From contig JBMHBT010000001.1 in assembly GCA_049890275.1 (NCBI GenBank), forward strand, positions 62,001 through 126,000: a stretch of DNA of 64,000 nt. Reading direction: 5' to 3'. Source of the stretch: UBA7374 sp049890275. Its GTDB lineage: Bacteria > Verrucomicrobiota > Verrucomicrobiia > Opitutales > Coraliomargaritaceae. The position numbers and the translations under genes are program-made. The notes under the pieces are model-generated. The model saw nothing but the letters and a program-made list of their open reading frames with translations, was not told the DNA's origin and ran no database searches. This document shows positions 18,288-27,220 of this stretch, in pieces (the stretch's first letter is position 1; every line of letters begins with the position of its first letter).

Positions 18288-19010
18288 ATGGCCAATCCGA
18301 CTACAAAGCTCACATGGTGCAAAGCGCGCCTCGGCAAGGATATGAACTGGTGGATTCACGAAATCAGCGACCCAATCCACTGGGACATTGACGGGCTGGG
18401 CATTATTGATCCACGCCAGTTTCAATATCTTGTCGATCTATTTGAAAATATGAGCGACTACGGTCTACAGACCAATCTCGTCGAAGAAGCATTCTTCACC
18501 TTTTCCATTGAAAGCGTTGAGGAAGATAAAACTGTCCTACTCAAGCGGATCAAAGACAACATCCTCGACTCCGACGAACAATTGTTTGCACTCCCGGATG
18601 TGCTCGACGAAGACAAGAGCCCGTATGCAGACTTAATCGATCACGCGATCAAGCTGCGTGTTAAAATGCTCAACGACCTCATTGATTTCTCGCGAAAGCT
18701 TACTGCTGAAGAACTGGAAGAGGAAATCCGGGAGGTGCAAAACCACGACTTCATGGAAGGACGGGCCACGCACTTCTTCAACGAACTGAGTACCATACTC
18801 GAATATGTACCCGAAGGGTTCGAACTGGAAGAAGAAGATTCGCCGGTTGAAAAATCAGAAGACCAAGAGCTGGAAAAAGACTTAGCCGATGTAGAAGCCG
18901 CTCCTGAAGAAGACATTGTAGCGGATGAAACGATGAAATGGGATGAAGAAGAGGAAGAATCCCAAGAAGAGTTTGAAGAGACGACATCCCCTCCGGAAGA
19001 AAAAGAGTGA
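18288..19010 (+). CDS. Uncharacterised acidic protein with Glu-rich tail
   Basis: 240 residues, no signal peptide and no membrane segment. The first 165 residues look like a folded helical domain (DMNWWIHEISDPIHWDIDG, DPRQFQYLVDLFENMSDYG, DFMEGRATHFFNELSTILEY), rich in Trp, His and Asp near the start. The last 75 residues are almost all Glu, Asp, Ser and Pro, a disordered acidic tail as found in chaperone- or basic-protein-binding proteins. I recognise no family. It stands alone: 213 bases from pyrD (divergent) and 14 bases from the convergent membrane protein gene. The start at 18288 is the first ATG and the text MANPTTKLTWCKARLG is compact, so the start is probable. Confidence 0.75.
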   Translation: MANPTTKLTWCKARLGKDMNWWIHEISDPIHWDIDGLGIIDPRQFQYLVDLFENMSDYGLQTNLVEEAFFTFSIESVEEDKTVLLKRIKDNILDSDEQLFALPDVLDEDKSPYADLIDHAIKLRVKMLNDLIDFSRKLTAEELEEEIREVQNHDFMEGRATHFFNELSTILEYVPEGFELEEEDSPVEKSEDQELEKDLADVEAAPEEDIVADETMKWDEEEEESQEEFEETTSPPEEKE

Positions 19011-19024
19011 TGTTGGGCTACGGC

Positions 19025-19723
19025 TTAACGACACAACCACTCCACTGCTCCCTCGAGGCCGAGCGATGCGCGAAGGCGCCAGACAAGTACCAGGGCTGCT
19101 ACTAGTGCCACGCCCCGGCGTATTCGATCGATGCGTTTAGCAGTCAATCCGTTTTGTAATTGCATGAACCATACTTGAGCCAGCCAGAGGAGTGGCAGTG
19201 TGCCTAGGCCAAATCCAAGAGCAAATTCTGCGCCGCGAGCTGCCGAGCCAGAAAATAAACAGAGCCCGAAAATTACATAAAGTGGCCCACACGGAAGCAA
19301 GGGGCTGGCCAGTCCGATGCAAGACGCCCGAAGAAGCCGTCCTCGATCCGCAATCATCCGTAGGCTTGCCTGATAAAATTTCCCGATTCGAGTCGGTTTT
19401 GGTAGCCATCGATCCAAACGAACAGCAACGGATATGAAAAAGCTTACCAATATCCAGGGGAGAACCAAAGCGATCCACGAAGCCTCCAAGAAGCTCAGTA
19501 CAACCCCGCCTAAACTCCCAGCAAGCGCACCAACAACGCCGTAAGAAAATAGCTTAGCCACGTGATATGCGGCCAAGGCATTTGTCTGCGATGTGGTGTC
19601 CTCTTGGCTGCGTGGCCCAAAAGCGCAAGTGAGCGGGCCGCACATAGCGACACAATGCACGCTACTGACGAGTCCGGCAAAAAGAGCAGTAAATCCGTTG
19701 TAAACTGTTTGGTATTCAAACAC
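19025..19723 (-). CDS. SafE/TauE-like (DsbD_2 fold) membrane transporter, heavy-metal type
   Basis: 232 residues with about six membrane helices. The diagnostic motifs are SSVHCVAMCGPL (about 20-31) in the first helix and SPLLPCGPLY near 149 in the middle, a paired CxxxCGP/PCGP arrangement known from the sulfite-exporter/urease-accessory-like group that includes copper importers serving cbb3 oxidase. Direction and metal are inferred from family only; Cys-x-x-Met-Cys would suit copper or nickel. No oxidase or metallochaperone gene is nearby. It converges on the acidic protein gene with 14 bases between them. Confidence 0.78.
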   Translation of the reverse strand: MFEYQTVYNGFTALFAGLVSSVHCVAMCGPLTCAFGPRSQEDTTSQTNALAAYHVAKLFSYGVVGALAGSLGGVVLSFLEASWIALVLPWILVSFFISVAVRLDRWLPKPTRIGKFYQASLRMIADRGRLLRASCIGLASPLLPCGPLYVIFGLCLFSGSAARGAEFALGFGLGTLPLLWLAQVWFMQLQNGLTAKRIDRIRRGVALVAALVLVWRLRASLGLEGAVEWLCR

Positions 19724-19855
19724 CGTTGAAATAAGCTATGTTTTAACCTTCTTTAAAAACATGCCCTACAAACACAACGACAGATCGTATTCATAGGTGA
19801 ATGAAGTAGCGATTGCAGATAAACCGTTCCGTTTAACAGAATCAATGCCGCTATT

Positions 19856-20932
19856 ATGCAACCCGAAGAGATTCAGCAGCGCAAACAGTTTTACCCAATA
19901 AACGAACCGTTCCGGGAATACCTTCAGGAGTATCATCGTGCCTATTCTCTCCCCGTGCTCTACGAGGACTTGCTCAAATACGAAGATGCCTTCCCCCTAC
20001 TCGACCGCGATGGAGAGGATACCCTCTGGCAGACACTGATCTACGAACAACACCTCGGGAGAGAACTCTACGATGGCCTGAAACGAATATACGTACTCTT
20101 ACGCTCTGGAGGTGATGAATCTGTTTTGGATAATCTTTACATCGACCGCGTAGACTTTTGTACCTTTGGCAATACAAAGCCGATGCGTGTACGAATTGTA
20201 AACCAGTACAATGACAATCATGACTATTTCTACGTAAAGAAAGCCGATGCCTCACGGATCTATGGTCTTGAGCTCGAACAGCTCCTCTCCCCAAACGATA
20301 TCAACTTCATCGTTCATCAGGATACTCTCATCGAAGAGCACATCATTGGGCTACCTGGAGATGACTTTATCCGCGACTACCTACCCCGCGCCGACCTTCA
20401 CTCCGTACGGCTGGCCAAAGAATTTATTAAATTCAACGAGCGCTGTTTTGTACGGCTACTCGGTGATATGCGTGCCTATAACTACGTTGTTCAGGTGAGC
20501 CCCGACTTCGACCAGAATCAGTATCGTGTGCGTGCCATTGACTTTGATCAGCAGTGCTACGAAGGGCGTCGTTCGCTTTACTTGCCACAATTCTTTAAAA
20601 ACAACCGCCCTGTGGTAGAACTCTGCTCTGAGCTGATCAATCTTGAGACCAGCCGTCAGTATCAACGAGAGGAACGTTCACTCATCACCCGCCGGCTTAA
20701 CTTTGCCATCGCTCGTATTCGACACCTCCGCGAATGCATGTGCCTCGACCAAATATCCAGTAATCAAAAGATGAAGCAGCTGCGCGATGAGCTTGCGCAC
20801 ATGCACCGAGACCATCGATTCTATTTTTGTCACTCGATGGGCGATATTACTTTTTTGAACCTGAGCATCACACTAGGACTGACTGATTCTCAGGCATTCC
20901 TACCAGAGGGCTGTAATCGCCAAAATCACTGA
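19856..20932 (+). CDS. Uncharacterised protein with protein-kinase-like active-site layout
   Basis: 358 residues, soluble, no recognised family. Between residues 120 and 235 the order of motifs resembles a kinase-type fold: a strand with two lysines (YFYVKKADAS, Lys128-129), a hinge-like EEHIIGLPGD (160-169), a catalytic-loop-like LGDMRAYNYVV where Asp204 and Asn209 keep the D-x4-N spacing, and AIDFDQQ with Asp229 and Asp231 in the place of DFG. The N-terminal 100 residues are helical, and the C-terminal 110 are helical and basic (SLITRRLNFAIARIRHLRE). It could be an atypical kinase, pseudokinase or aminoglycoside-phosphotransferase relative; substrate unknown. It is a single gene; its stop abuts that of convergent pheA (20932/20933). 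Confidence 0.7.
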   Translation: MQPEEIQQRKQFYPINEPFREYLQEYHRAYSLPVLYEDLLKYEDAFPLLDRDGEDTLWQTLIYEQHLGRELYDGLKRIYVLLRSGGDESVLDNLYIDRVDFCTFGNTKPMRVRIVNQYNDNHDYFYVKKADASRIYGLELEQLLSPNDINFIVHQDTLIEEHIIGLPGDDFIRDYLPRADLHSVRLAKEFIKFNERCFVRLLGDMRAYNYVVQVSPDFDQNQYRVRAIDFDQQCYEGRRSLYLPQFFKNNRPVVELCSELINLETSRQYQREERSLITRRLNFAIARIRHLRECMCLDQISSNQKMKQLRDELAHMHRDHRFYFCHSMGDITFLNLSITLGLTDSQAFLPEGCNRQNH

Positions 20933-22021
20933 CTAAGGCCCTACGTTTGGATAGCTGCCCAACCATTTAACAAAGGAGCAATGCGCCTCTAGCTCAGACA
21001 AAGCATCCTGTACTGGTTGATCCGAATAGTGTCCAACTAGATCAATAAAAAAGATATAATCCCAAGCTTTTTTACGGCTCGGCCGTGACTCTATTTTACA
21101 CAAGTTGATACCTCGGGAAGCAAAACAATCAAGCGCACGGCGCAAAGCGCCACATTCATCCTGTAAGGACAAAACCAAACTGGTTTTGTCACGCCCCTCG
21201 CCTAGGGGCTTGGCCAATGTTTTCCCGATAACTAAAAATCGAGTCACATTACTGACTTTATCCTGAATGCCTTTTTCCAAAACCTGTAAACCGTACAGCT
21301 CGGCAGCGAGTTCACTTGCCACCGCTGCAACACCTGCCTCTCGGCTGGATAGCTCCGCTGCCGCTGCCGTACTGGCAGCCTCAACCAAGGATGCATTCGG
21401 AAGATTGCGCCGAAGCCATTCCCTGCATTGCCCCAAAGCCTGATCCTTTGAGTACACTGAATGGATTGAATCCAAGTCAGAAGATGAAACAAGACAATGC
21501 TCGATCGGCATATAAACTTGTGAGCAAATCTTTAAGTCAGACTCAACGAGGCGATCCATCGAGTGAAAGACCGCTCCCTCGGTAGAATTTTCAATCGGGA
21601 TCACTCCATAATCCGCATCCCCATGTTCCACTTCAGCAAATACGTCTGCGATCGCTTTCATCGGACGGTAATCCAAACTCGCTCCAAAACTCTTCATCGC
21701 CGCTTGGTGAGTATACGTTGCTTCCGGTCCGAGATATGCGATGACCAAACACTTCTCTAAAGCAATCGAACCGGAAATCACCTCTCGGTAAATCGCACGC
21801 AGGGTCTTCTCCGGAATAGGGCCCGAGTTGAGCGCGGCAATCTTATCCATTACCTGTGCTTCACGGGTGGGGTCATAAAAATCAGCACCATGGGCATGCT
21901 TGATTTGCCCAATCTCCGCAGCATGTTGCACACGCTTACAGAGCAAGCGAACAACATCACGATCAATCCCATCGATCGCTTCCCGATTCTCTTTCAACTT
22001 TTTCTGGATCTCTTCAGACAT
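20933..22021 (-). CDS. pheA: Chorismate mutase/prephenate dehydratase (P-protein)
   Basis: 362 residues from ATG 22021. Three domains are visible: chorismate mutase (about 1-85, with REAIDGIDRDVVRLLCKR), prephenate dehydratase (AYLGPEATYTHQAA, VIPIENSTEGAV, and VTRFLVIG with the catalytic Thr-Arg-Phe) and a C-terminal ACT domain (TSLVLSLQDECGALRRALD, KIESRPSRK) that binds phenylalanine for feedback inhibition. It makes phenylpyruvate from chorismate. The mutase domain is of the AroQ type. Six residues upstream (from 22039) are left out. Its start lies 51 bases after the scpB stop, and the two genes may be cotranscribed. Confidence 0.96.
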   Translation of the reverse strand: MSEEIQKKLKENREAIDGIDRDVVRLLCKRVQHAAEIGQIKHAHGADFYDPTREAQVMDKIAALNSGPIPEKTLRAIYREVISGSIALEKCLVIAYLGPEATYTHQAAMKSFGASLDYRPMKAIADVFAEVEHGDADYGVIPIENSTEGAVFHSMDRLVESDLKICSQVYMPIEHCLVSSSDLDSIHSVYSKDQALGQCREWLRRNLPNASLVEAASTAAAAELSSREAGVAAVASELAAELYGLQVLEKGIQDKVSNVTRFLVIGKTLAKPLGEGRDKTSLVLSLQDECGALRRALDCFASRGINLCKIESRPSRKKAWDYIFFIDLVGHYSDQPVQDALSELEAHCSFVKWLGSYPNVGP

Positions 22022-22072
22022 AACATCTCGGCAAAGCACTCGGAGAATTACCGCAGCTTTGGGAGGCTTCTG

Positions 22073-22855
22073 TCAAGACACCTCCGGCGGAGTCTGATCA
22101 CCAGCCGCATCGCTTTCCACATTCTCCTTCTGCCAGTCGATCTCTGCAAAAGGTTCATCCAAGGGAAGTTCTGTAGGATTCGGCTCCGGGGCGAGTCCTA
22201 CATCCTGATCGTGGATTGGCTCCTCCGGATCTTCACTTTTTCGCATCCAATCATCAATCTGATGATTGCTCAACACATCCGATGCAGGCAATTCATCCAG
22301 CTCCTTAATTCCGCAAAACTCTAAAAATGCATCTGTAGTACCGTACTGAATGGGACGGCCCGGTAATTCTGCACGCCCAGTTACCTGTACCAGTTCTAAC
22401 TCAATTAGTTTATTCAATGGTCCATCGGCAGAGACTCCTCGAATCGCCTCAATCTCTGCCCGAGTAACCGGCTGACGATACGCGACAATCGAAATGGTCT
22501 CCATAGCCGCTGGACTCAATCGCAAGGGGCGTGGCTCACCTCGCAACAAGCGAACAAAAATCGCATACTGTGGGGCTGTCGCCAAATGAAAGCCAGAGGG
22601 CCCCTCCACCACACGATACGCACGATCCTCCTGCTCCGCCGCCTCCATCAGCGAGGTGATCGCTTGGCGCAATTCTGTCTCGCCAATCTTCGCAGGAGCG
22701 GCTGGCGACTCATCTTCTTCATCGCCTCCATCGGCAATCACCTCCACGAGTTCCTCATGATAGCGGTTGAACAGCTTTACCAGATCCCGCAAAGAGATCG
22801 GATCAGCAGTCGACAGAAGCAGCGCTTCTAAAATCTTCCTTAAATCGGGTTCCAT
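22073..22855 (-). CDS. scpB: Segregation and condensation protein B
   Basis: 260 residues from ATG 22855 (MEPDLRKILEALL). ScpB is the winged-helix partner of the SMC-ScpA condensin that organises the chromosome. Family blocks: EALLLSTADPIS, a FHLATAPQYAIFVRLL segment, RLSPAAMETISIVAYRQPVTRAEIEAIRGV (first block up to AYRQP) and ELELVQVTGRAELPGRP. The region 45-75 carries an acidic insert (DGGDEEDESPA) between the two winged helices, and the last 60 residues are acidic and Pro-rich, both longer than in the family's usual 180-200 residues. scpA is not adjacent, which is unusual but not rare. Residues encoded from 22921 are left out. Confidence 0.93.
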   Translation of the reverse strand: MEPDLRKILEALLLSTADPISLRDLVKLFNRYHEELVEVIADGGDEEDESPAAPAKIGETELRQAITSLMEAAEQEDRAYRVVEGPSGFHLATAPQYAIFVRLLRGEPRPLRLSPAAMETISIVAYRQPVTRAEIEAIRGVSADGPLNKLIELELVQVTGRAELPGRPIQYGTTDAFLEFCGIKELDELPASDVLSNHQIDDWMRKSEDPEEPIHDQDVGLAPEPNPTELPLDEPFAEIDWQKENVESDAAGDQTPPEVS

Positions 22856-22974
22856 AGTTAAAAATTGCGATTCAGTCCTTAGAATTGTAAAAAGCTTGTT
22901 GTCGCCTGAGCTTGAATCCATTCAATCCAAACACTCTTCGCAACGAGAAAGAAAATTAAATTGAACTATTTGCC

Positions 22975-24693
22975 ATGCAAGCACCCAATACACGCCCTCA
23001 CTCCGCAGTCGTCGTCGACGGTAATGATCGCGCTCCCGCGCGCTCCATGCTGCGAGCAGTCGGTTTTACAGACGAAGACTTCCAGAAACCGCAAATCGGA
23101 GTGGCCAGCTCTCCCAGTGATCTGACCCCTTGTAATATGCATCTGGGAGAACTTGCCAGCCATGCGACCAACGGAATCAACAATGCCGGCGGAAAAGCGG
23201 TCAACTTCAGTACCATCACCGTATCCGACGGAATCTCTATGGGTACAAAGGGCATGCGCTACAGTCTGGTCTCCCGAGATGTTATTGCCGACTCCATTGA
23301 GACTGCCACTGCTGCCGAAGGCTTTGACGGCCTAATCGCCATTGGTGGCTGCGACAAGAATATGCCGGGCTGCATGATCGCAATCGCCCGGCTCAACCGT
23401 CCGGCTGTCTTTGTTTACGGAGGAACGATCCTTCCTGGATTCCTCCCCGGCAAAGATAAAGATGCCTGTAACGCAATGGATATTGTCTCTGTCTTTGAGG
23501 CTGTCGGCAAACACGCCAAAGGAGCGATCAGCGAGGAAGAACTTAAAGACGTGGAGCGACATGCCATTCCCGGGCCCGGATCCTGTGGCGGCATGTATAC
23601 CGCAAATACCATGGCCAGTGCGATTGAAGCTCTGGGGATGAGCCTACCCGGTAGCAGCGCCCAAATTGCTGTTGGTGAAGACAAGCGCAAAGATTGTGAG
23701 CAAGCCGGGGCAGCCGTTGTTGAACTACTGAAGAAAGACATCAAGCCGCGCGATATCATGACTCGCAAAGCCTTTGAAAATGCGATCACCACTTGCCTTG
23801 CACTCGGCGGTTCGACCAATCTCATTCTCCACCTTTTGGCCATTGCACACTCCGCCGAAGTCGATCTCACTCTAGACGATTTTGCCGAAATCGGTGAACG
23901 TATTCCACTGCTTGCCGACGTGAAGCCATTTGGCCGCTACAACATGAGTCACCTCATCCGTGTGGGCGGGATTCGACCCATGATGAAATTCCTACTGGAT
24001 CGGGGACTGCTGCACGGTGATTGCCTGACCGTTACTGGCCAAACGATTGCGGAATCTCTCGAAGGTGTTGGCCCCTACCCCTCCTATCCAGATGAGCAGG
24101 ATATTATTCGCCCATGGGATGATCCAATCAAAGACAGTAGCCACCTGCGTATTCTCCGCGGTAATCTGGCCCCGGGAGGCTCTGTCGGTAAGATTACCGG
24201 CAAAGAGGGTCTGCATTTTAAAGGTACGGCTAAAGTCTACGAAGGCGAGGAAGATGCCCTCAATGGGATTCTCCGAGGTGATGTTCAGTCCGGGGATATC
24301 GTTGTCATTCGCAATGAAGGTCCTGTCGGTGGCCCGGGTATGCGTGAAATGCTCTCCCCGACTAGCGCTGTCGCCGGACGTGGCCTCATTCAGGAAGTCG
24401 CCCTCATTACGGATGGTCGGTTTTCTGGTGGTAGCCACGGATTCGATGTCGGGCATATTACACCCGAAGCAGCCAAAGGCGGTCCCATAGGTATTGTCCA
24501 AAACGGCGACACCATCGAGATCGACGCAGTCAAAAACACCATCGAACTCTGTATTGAGCCCACCGAATTTGAGGCTCGTATGGCTGCCTTCCAGCCGACT
24601 GGACCCGGGGAAACCCGTGGTGTCCTTGGCAAATATGCTGCACTCGTAGCCACCGCATCCGAAGGCGCAGTCACTGATAAAATATCCAGCTAG
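22975..24693 (+). CDS. ilvD: Dihydroxy-acid dehydratase IlvD
   Basis: 572 residues. IlvD dehydrates 2,3-dihydroxy-3-methyl acids in valine, isoleucine and pantothenate synthesis. The [Fe-S] ligands are Cys53 (TPCNMH), Cys126 (GGCDKNMPGC) and Cys204 (GSCGGMYTANTM), the set of the [2Fe-2S] enzymes. Other blocks are GLIAIGGCDK, LGGSTNLILH, RGNLAPGGSVGKI, and the late DGRFSGGSHGFDVGHITPEA. The start follows 119 bases after scpB (divergent); it lacks a Shine-Dalgarno. No other branched-chain genes are near. A 446-codon antisense reading crosses its end and pgi, but is a shadow. Confidence 0.97.
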   Translation: MQAPNTRPHSAVVVDGNDRAPARSMLRAVGFTDEDFQKPQIGVASSPSDLTPCNMHLGELASHATNGINNAGGKAVNFSTITVSDGISMGTKGMRYSLVSRDVIADSIETATAAEGFDGLIAIGGCDKNMPGCMIAIARLNRPAVFVYGGTILPGFLPGKDKDACNAMDIVSVFEAVGKHAKGAISEEELKDVERHAIPGPGSCGGMYTANTMASAIEALGMSLPGSSAQIAVGEDKRKDCEQAGAAVVELLKKDIKPRDIMTRKAFENAITTCLALGGSTNLILHLLAIAHSAEVDLTLDDFAEIGERIPLLADVKPFGRYNMSHLIRVGGIRPMMKFLLDRGLLHGDCLTVTGQTIAESLEGVGPYPSYPDEQDIIRPWDDPIKDSSHLRILRGNLAPGGSVGKITGKEGLHFKGTAKVYEGEEDALNGILRGDVQSGDIVVIRNEGPVGGPGMREMLSPTSAVAGRGLIQEVALITDGRFSGGSHGFDVGHITPEAAKGGPIGIVQNGDTIEIDAVKNTIELCIEPTEFEARMAAFQPTGPGETRGVLGKYAALVATASEGAVTDKISS

Positions 24694-24726
24694 CATTCCA
24701 CTCAAACCAATCCAAATTCGATCGTT

Positions 24727-26304
24727 ATGTCCACTTGGGAACGCTTCAACAAATACTACCTTCAATGCAACGAAATCGAGTTCGCACTGGACATCAGTCG
24801 AATCGATTTTGACGAGGGCTTCCTTGGACGAATGGAGCCCAAGATACAGGCCGCCTTCGATCAAATGGAGGCTCTGGAATCCGGCGCAATTGCCAACCCT
24901 GACGAAAACCGTATGGTGGGCCACTACTGGCTTCGCAATGCCGCGCTCGCACCCGATCCAACAATCTGCGCAGAAATTGAAACCTGCCTTTCGCAAATCA
25001 GGGAAATCGCTGACGACGTGCATACGGGGAATATCGCAGGAAACGACGGTCCTTTTCAGCACTGTCTGATCATCGGGATCGGTGGCTCCGCGCTCGGCCC
25101 CCAATTCGTAGCGGATGCGCTCGGATGTCCGAAGAAAGATAAACTCCAACTGCACTTTTTCGACAATACGGATCCGGACGGCATCGACCGCACCCTCGCC
25201 ACACTCGACGGACAACTCGGGCGTACCCTGTGCATTGTCATTTCCAAGTCCGGCGGCACCCCCGAAACACGCAACGGCATGCTGGAGGCTCAGGCCGCCT
25301 ACCAAGCAGTCGGTCTCGAGTTTGCCCGTCACGCTATAGCAATCACTGGAGCGGGTTCAAAACTCGATGCAGTGGCTGATTCCGAAGGCTGGCTCAATCG
25401 ACTGCCCATGTGGGACTGGGTCGGCGGCCGCACTTCCGAGTTAGCGGCCGTCGGCCTCCTCCCCGCAGCACTGCAAGGTATTGATATCGGCCGTTTGCTT
25501 GCTGGTGCCGCTGAGATGGACTATGCCACCCGTAAGCGTGAGACCGTTGGTAACCCGGCAGCACTACTTGCACTCATGTGGTATAAAGTCACCGATGCCA
25601 AAGGCGCGAAGGATATGGTTGTTTTACCATATAAAGATCGGCTCATGCTCTTCTCTAAATACCTCCAGCAACTTGTCATGGAATCACTCGGCAAAGAACT
25701 GGATCTTGAGGGCAACACCGTCAACCAAGGCATTGCCGTCTATGGGAATAAAGGCTCGACCGATCAACATGCTTACGTTCAGCAACTGCGAGAAGGCGTG
25801 GATAATTTCTTTGTTACTTTTATCGAGGTACTGAAAGACCGCGCTGGAAAGTCGATCGCAGTTGAAGACGGTACAACCACCGGTGATTACCTTCAAGGCT
25901 TCTACTTAGGCACTCGTCAGGCACTGCATGAAAATGGACGACAATCCATTACGATTACAATCAACACAGTGACCCCAGAAGCGATCGGCAGACTCATTGC
26001 CCTTTTCGAGCGTGCCGTAGGGCTCTATGCCAGCCTTATTAATATCAATGCCTACCACCAACCGGGCGTCGAAGCCGGTAAAAAAGCCGCCGCAATTGTA
26101 CTGGAACTTGAGTCAAAAATCCTCGCTGCGCTTCAATCCACCCCAGGAAAAGCGCGGTCCGCAGAAGCACTTGCCGAAGAACTGAATATCCAGAAGGATA
26201 CCGAAACCATTTATAAAATCCTCCAGCGCCTCTCTCAGAACAATCGAGGCATTCAGCTTGAAAAGGGCGGTTCACCCCTCGATACTACCTTCACGGCTGT
26301 TTAA
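24727..26304 (+). CDS. pgi: Glucose-6-phosphate isomerase with extra C-terminal helical domain
   Basis: 525 residues. It interconverts glucose-6-phosphate and fructose-6-phosphate. The SIS-fold blocks are IIGIGGSALGP, NTDPDGIDRTL, SKSGGTPETRNG, the catalytic Glu in LVMESLGKELDLEGNTVNQG, and the late His/Lys region NAYHQPGVEAGKKAA. After that block about 65 residues remain (ILAALQSTPGKARSAEALAEE, then DTETIYKILQRLSQ), which look like a small winged-helix/HTH domain absent from enterobacterial PGI and, to my recollection, shared with cyanobacterial-type PGI. It may be structural. 33 bases from ilvD, same strand. The stop codon sits inside a palindrome (26297-26314). Confidence 0.96.
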   Translation: MSTWERFNKYYLQCNEIEFALDISRIDFDEGFLGRMEPKIQAAFDQMEALESGAIANPDENRMVGHYWLRNAALAPDPTICAEIETCLSQIREIADDVHTGNIAGNDGPFQHCLIIGIGGSALGPQFVADALGCPKKDKLQLHFFDNTDPDGIDRTLATLDGQLGRTLCIVISKSGGTPETRNGMLEAQAAYQAVGLEFARHAIAITGAGSKLDAVADSEGWLNRLPMWDWVGGRTSELAAVGLLPAALQGIDIGRLLAGAAEMDYATRKRETVGNPAALLALMWYKVTDAKGAKDMVVLPYKDRLMLFSKYLQQLVMESLGKELDLEGNTVNQGIAVYGNKGSTDQHAYVQQLREGVDNFFVTFIEVLKDRAGKSIAVEDGTTTGDYLQGFYLGTRQALHENGRQSITITINTVTPEAIGRLIALFERAVGLYASLININAYHQPGVEAGKKAAAIVLELESKILAALQSTPGKARSAEALAEELNIQKDTETIYKILQRLSQNNRGIQLEKGGSPLDTTFTAV

Positions 26305-26314
26305 TTTTAAACAG
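26297..26314 (+). terminator. Inverted repeat spanning the pgi stop codon
   Basis: CTGTTTAA and TTAAACAG face each other across two bases; the pgi TAA (26302-26304) is inside the left arm. AT-rich, with no T-tract after it, so at most a weak terminator or an mRNA 3'-end structure. Confidence 0.3.
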
Positions 26315-26332
26315 TTCAAAACACTACCAATC

Positions 26333-26356
26333 GGCTTTCCAGTTCCCCGGAAAGCC
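26333..26356 (+). terminator. 8-bp hairpin downstream of pgi
   Basis: GGCTTTCC pairs with GGAAAGCC around an eight-base C-rich loop, about 29 bases after the pgi stop and 29 before the next ATG. It lacks a T-tract; possibly a factor-dependent terminator or an RNA stabiliser. Confidence 0.4.
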
Positions 26357-26384
26357 TCTACGCACACAACTAATCCCGAATCCC

Positions 26385-27206
26385 ATGAAAAACATTGCGA
26401 CTATCCTAGCCGCAGTTGCGCTTATTGCAGCTGCAGCACTTGGTTATCTCTACTACGATACCAACAACGTACTGACAGAAACGACCAACCAACTCAGCGC
26501 CTCAAAAAAGGCGGAGGCGGCTACTTCCGCTCAACTTGAAACGGCCAACGAGAATATTCAGGCACTCAACAATGACTTGGAAGAAGAACGTTCTTCCCTC
26601 GCAAGCACACGTACTCAACTGAATGATACCAGCAATAAGCTCGCTATGCAAAAGCGAGAGAGCAACAACCTGAGCAAACAACTCACACAAGCAGGTCAAA
26701 CGGCAAAAAAACTAGAAGACCAAAACAGCTCTTTAAGCCGTCAACTAGCCGCCATGCGCCGACAAGTGACAGAACTAGAAGGCAGCAAAGAAAAAGTTGA
26801 AAAGCTTGAGCAGCAAATCCTAGCACTGCAGGAAGCGAATGCGCAAATGCAACAGGACTTTATGCTCGCGCAGGCTAAAGCCATCCCAACCGGTGGCCCT
26901 GTTGAAACCGAAGAAAGCACCTCTTCATCTTATAATTTCAACAACCGTCCGGCGGTACAACCCGCTACCTTAGGACCGGAAGTTACGATTGTGACCACTC
27001 GTACCAGCGATGGGATGCTGGTGCTCCAAGCCCCAGCAGAAGCCGGTATTGAAGCAGGGACTGAAATAACACTGGTAAAGAATTTCAAAGCACTTGCCAA
27101 GATTTCCATCTTCGAGTCCAATGAAGGAGATTTACTGGCAAATATTCTGCCAGAACCCAAACCAGCGTCCCTGAAAGACGGCACGGTTGTACAGTTCTTA
27201 CGTTAG
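26385..27206 (+). CDS. Membrane-anchored coiled-coil protein
   Basis: 273 residues. Residues 4-26 form one membrane helix (IATILAAVALIAAAALGYLYY), then about 130 residues of Gln/Glu/Lys/Leu heptads (roughly 30-165) form a coiled coil. A Ser/Pro-rich linker leads to a C-terminal beta-rich domain of about 80 residues (EVTIVTTRTSDGMLVLQ, GTEITLVKNFKALAKISIF, GTVVQFLR). This final part looks like a small SH3/beta-barrel domain. I do not recognise the family; the architecture suggests an envelope spacer that presents a binding domain outside the cytoplasmic membrane. A 49-residue lipoprotein gene follows after 14 bases and is probably coexpressed. Upstream is pgi with hairpins between. Confidence 0.78.
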   Translation: MKNIATILAAVALIAAAALGYLYYDTNNVLTETTNQLSASKKAEAATSAQLETANENIQALNNDLEEERSSLASTRTQLNDTSNKLAMQKRESNNLSKQLTQAGQTAKKLEDQNSSLSRQLAAMRRQVTELEGSKEKVEKLEQQILALQEANAQMQQDFMLAQAKAIPTGGPVETEESTSSSYNFNNRPAVQPATLGPEVTIVTTRTSDGMLVLQAPAEAGIEAGTEITLVKNFKALAKISIFESNEGDLLANILPEPKPASLKDGTVVQFLR

Positions 27207-27220
27207 AATCTTTTGATCCA

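Noticed and set aside
23992..25332. Long 446-codon antisense reading frame over the ends of ilvD and pgi
   Set aside because: It lies opposite two well-conserved genes, and its sequence has no family signature; codon bias of the sense genes explains an open antisense frame.
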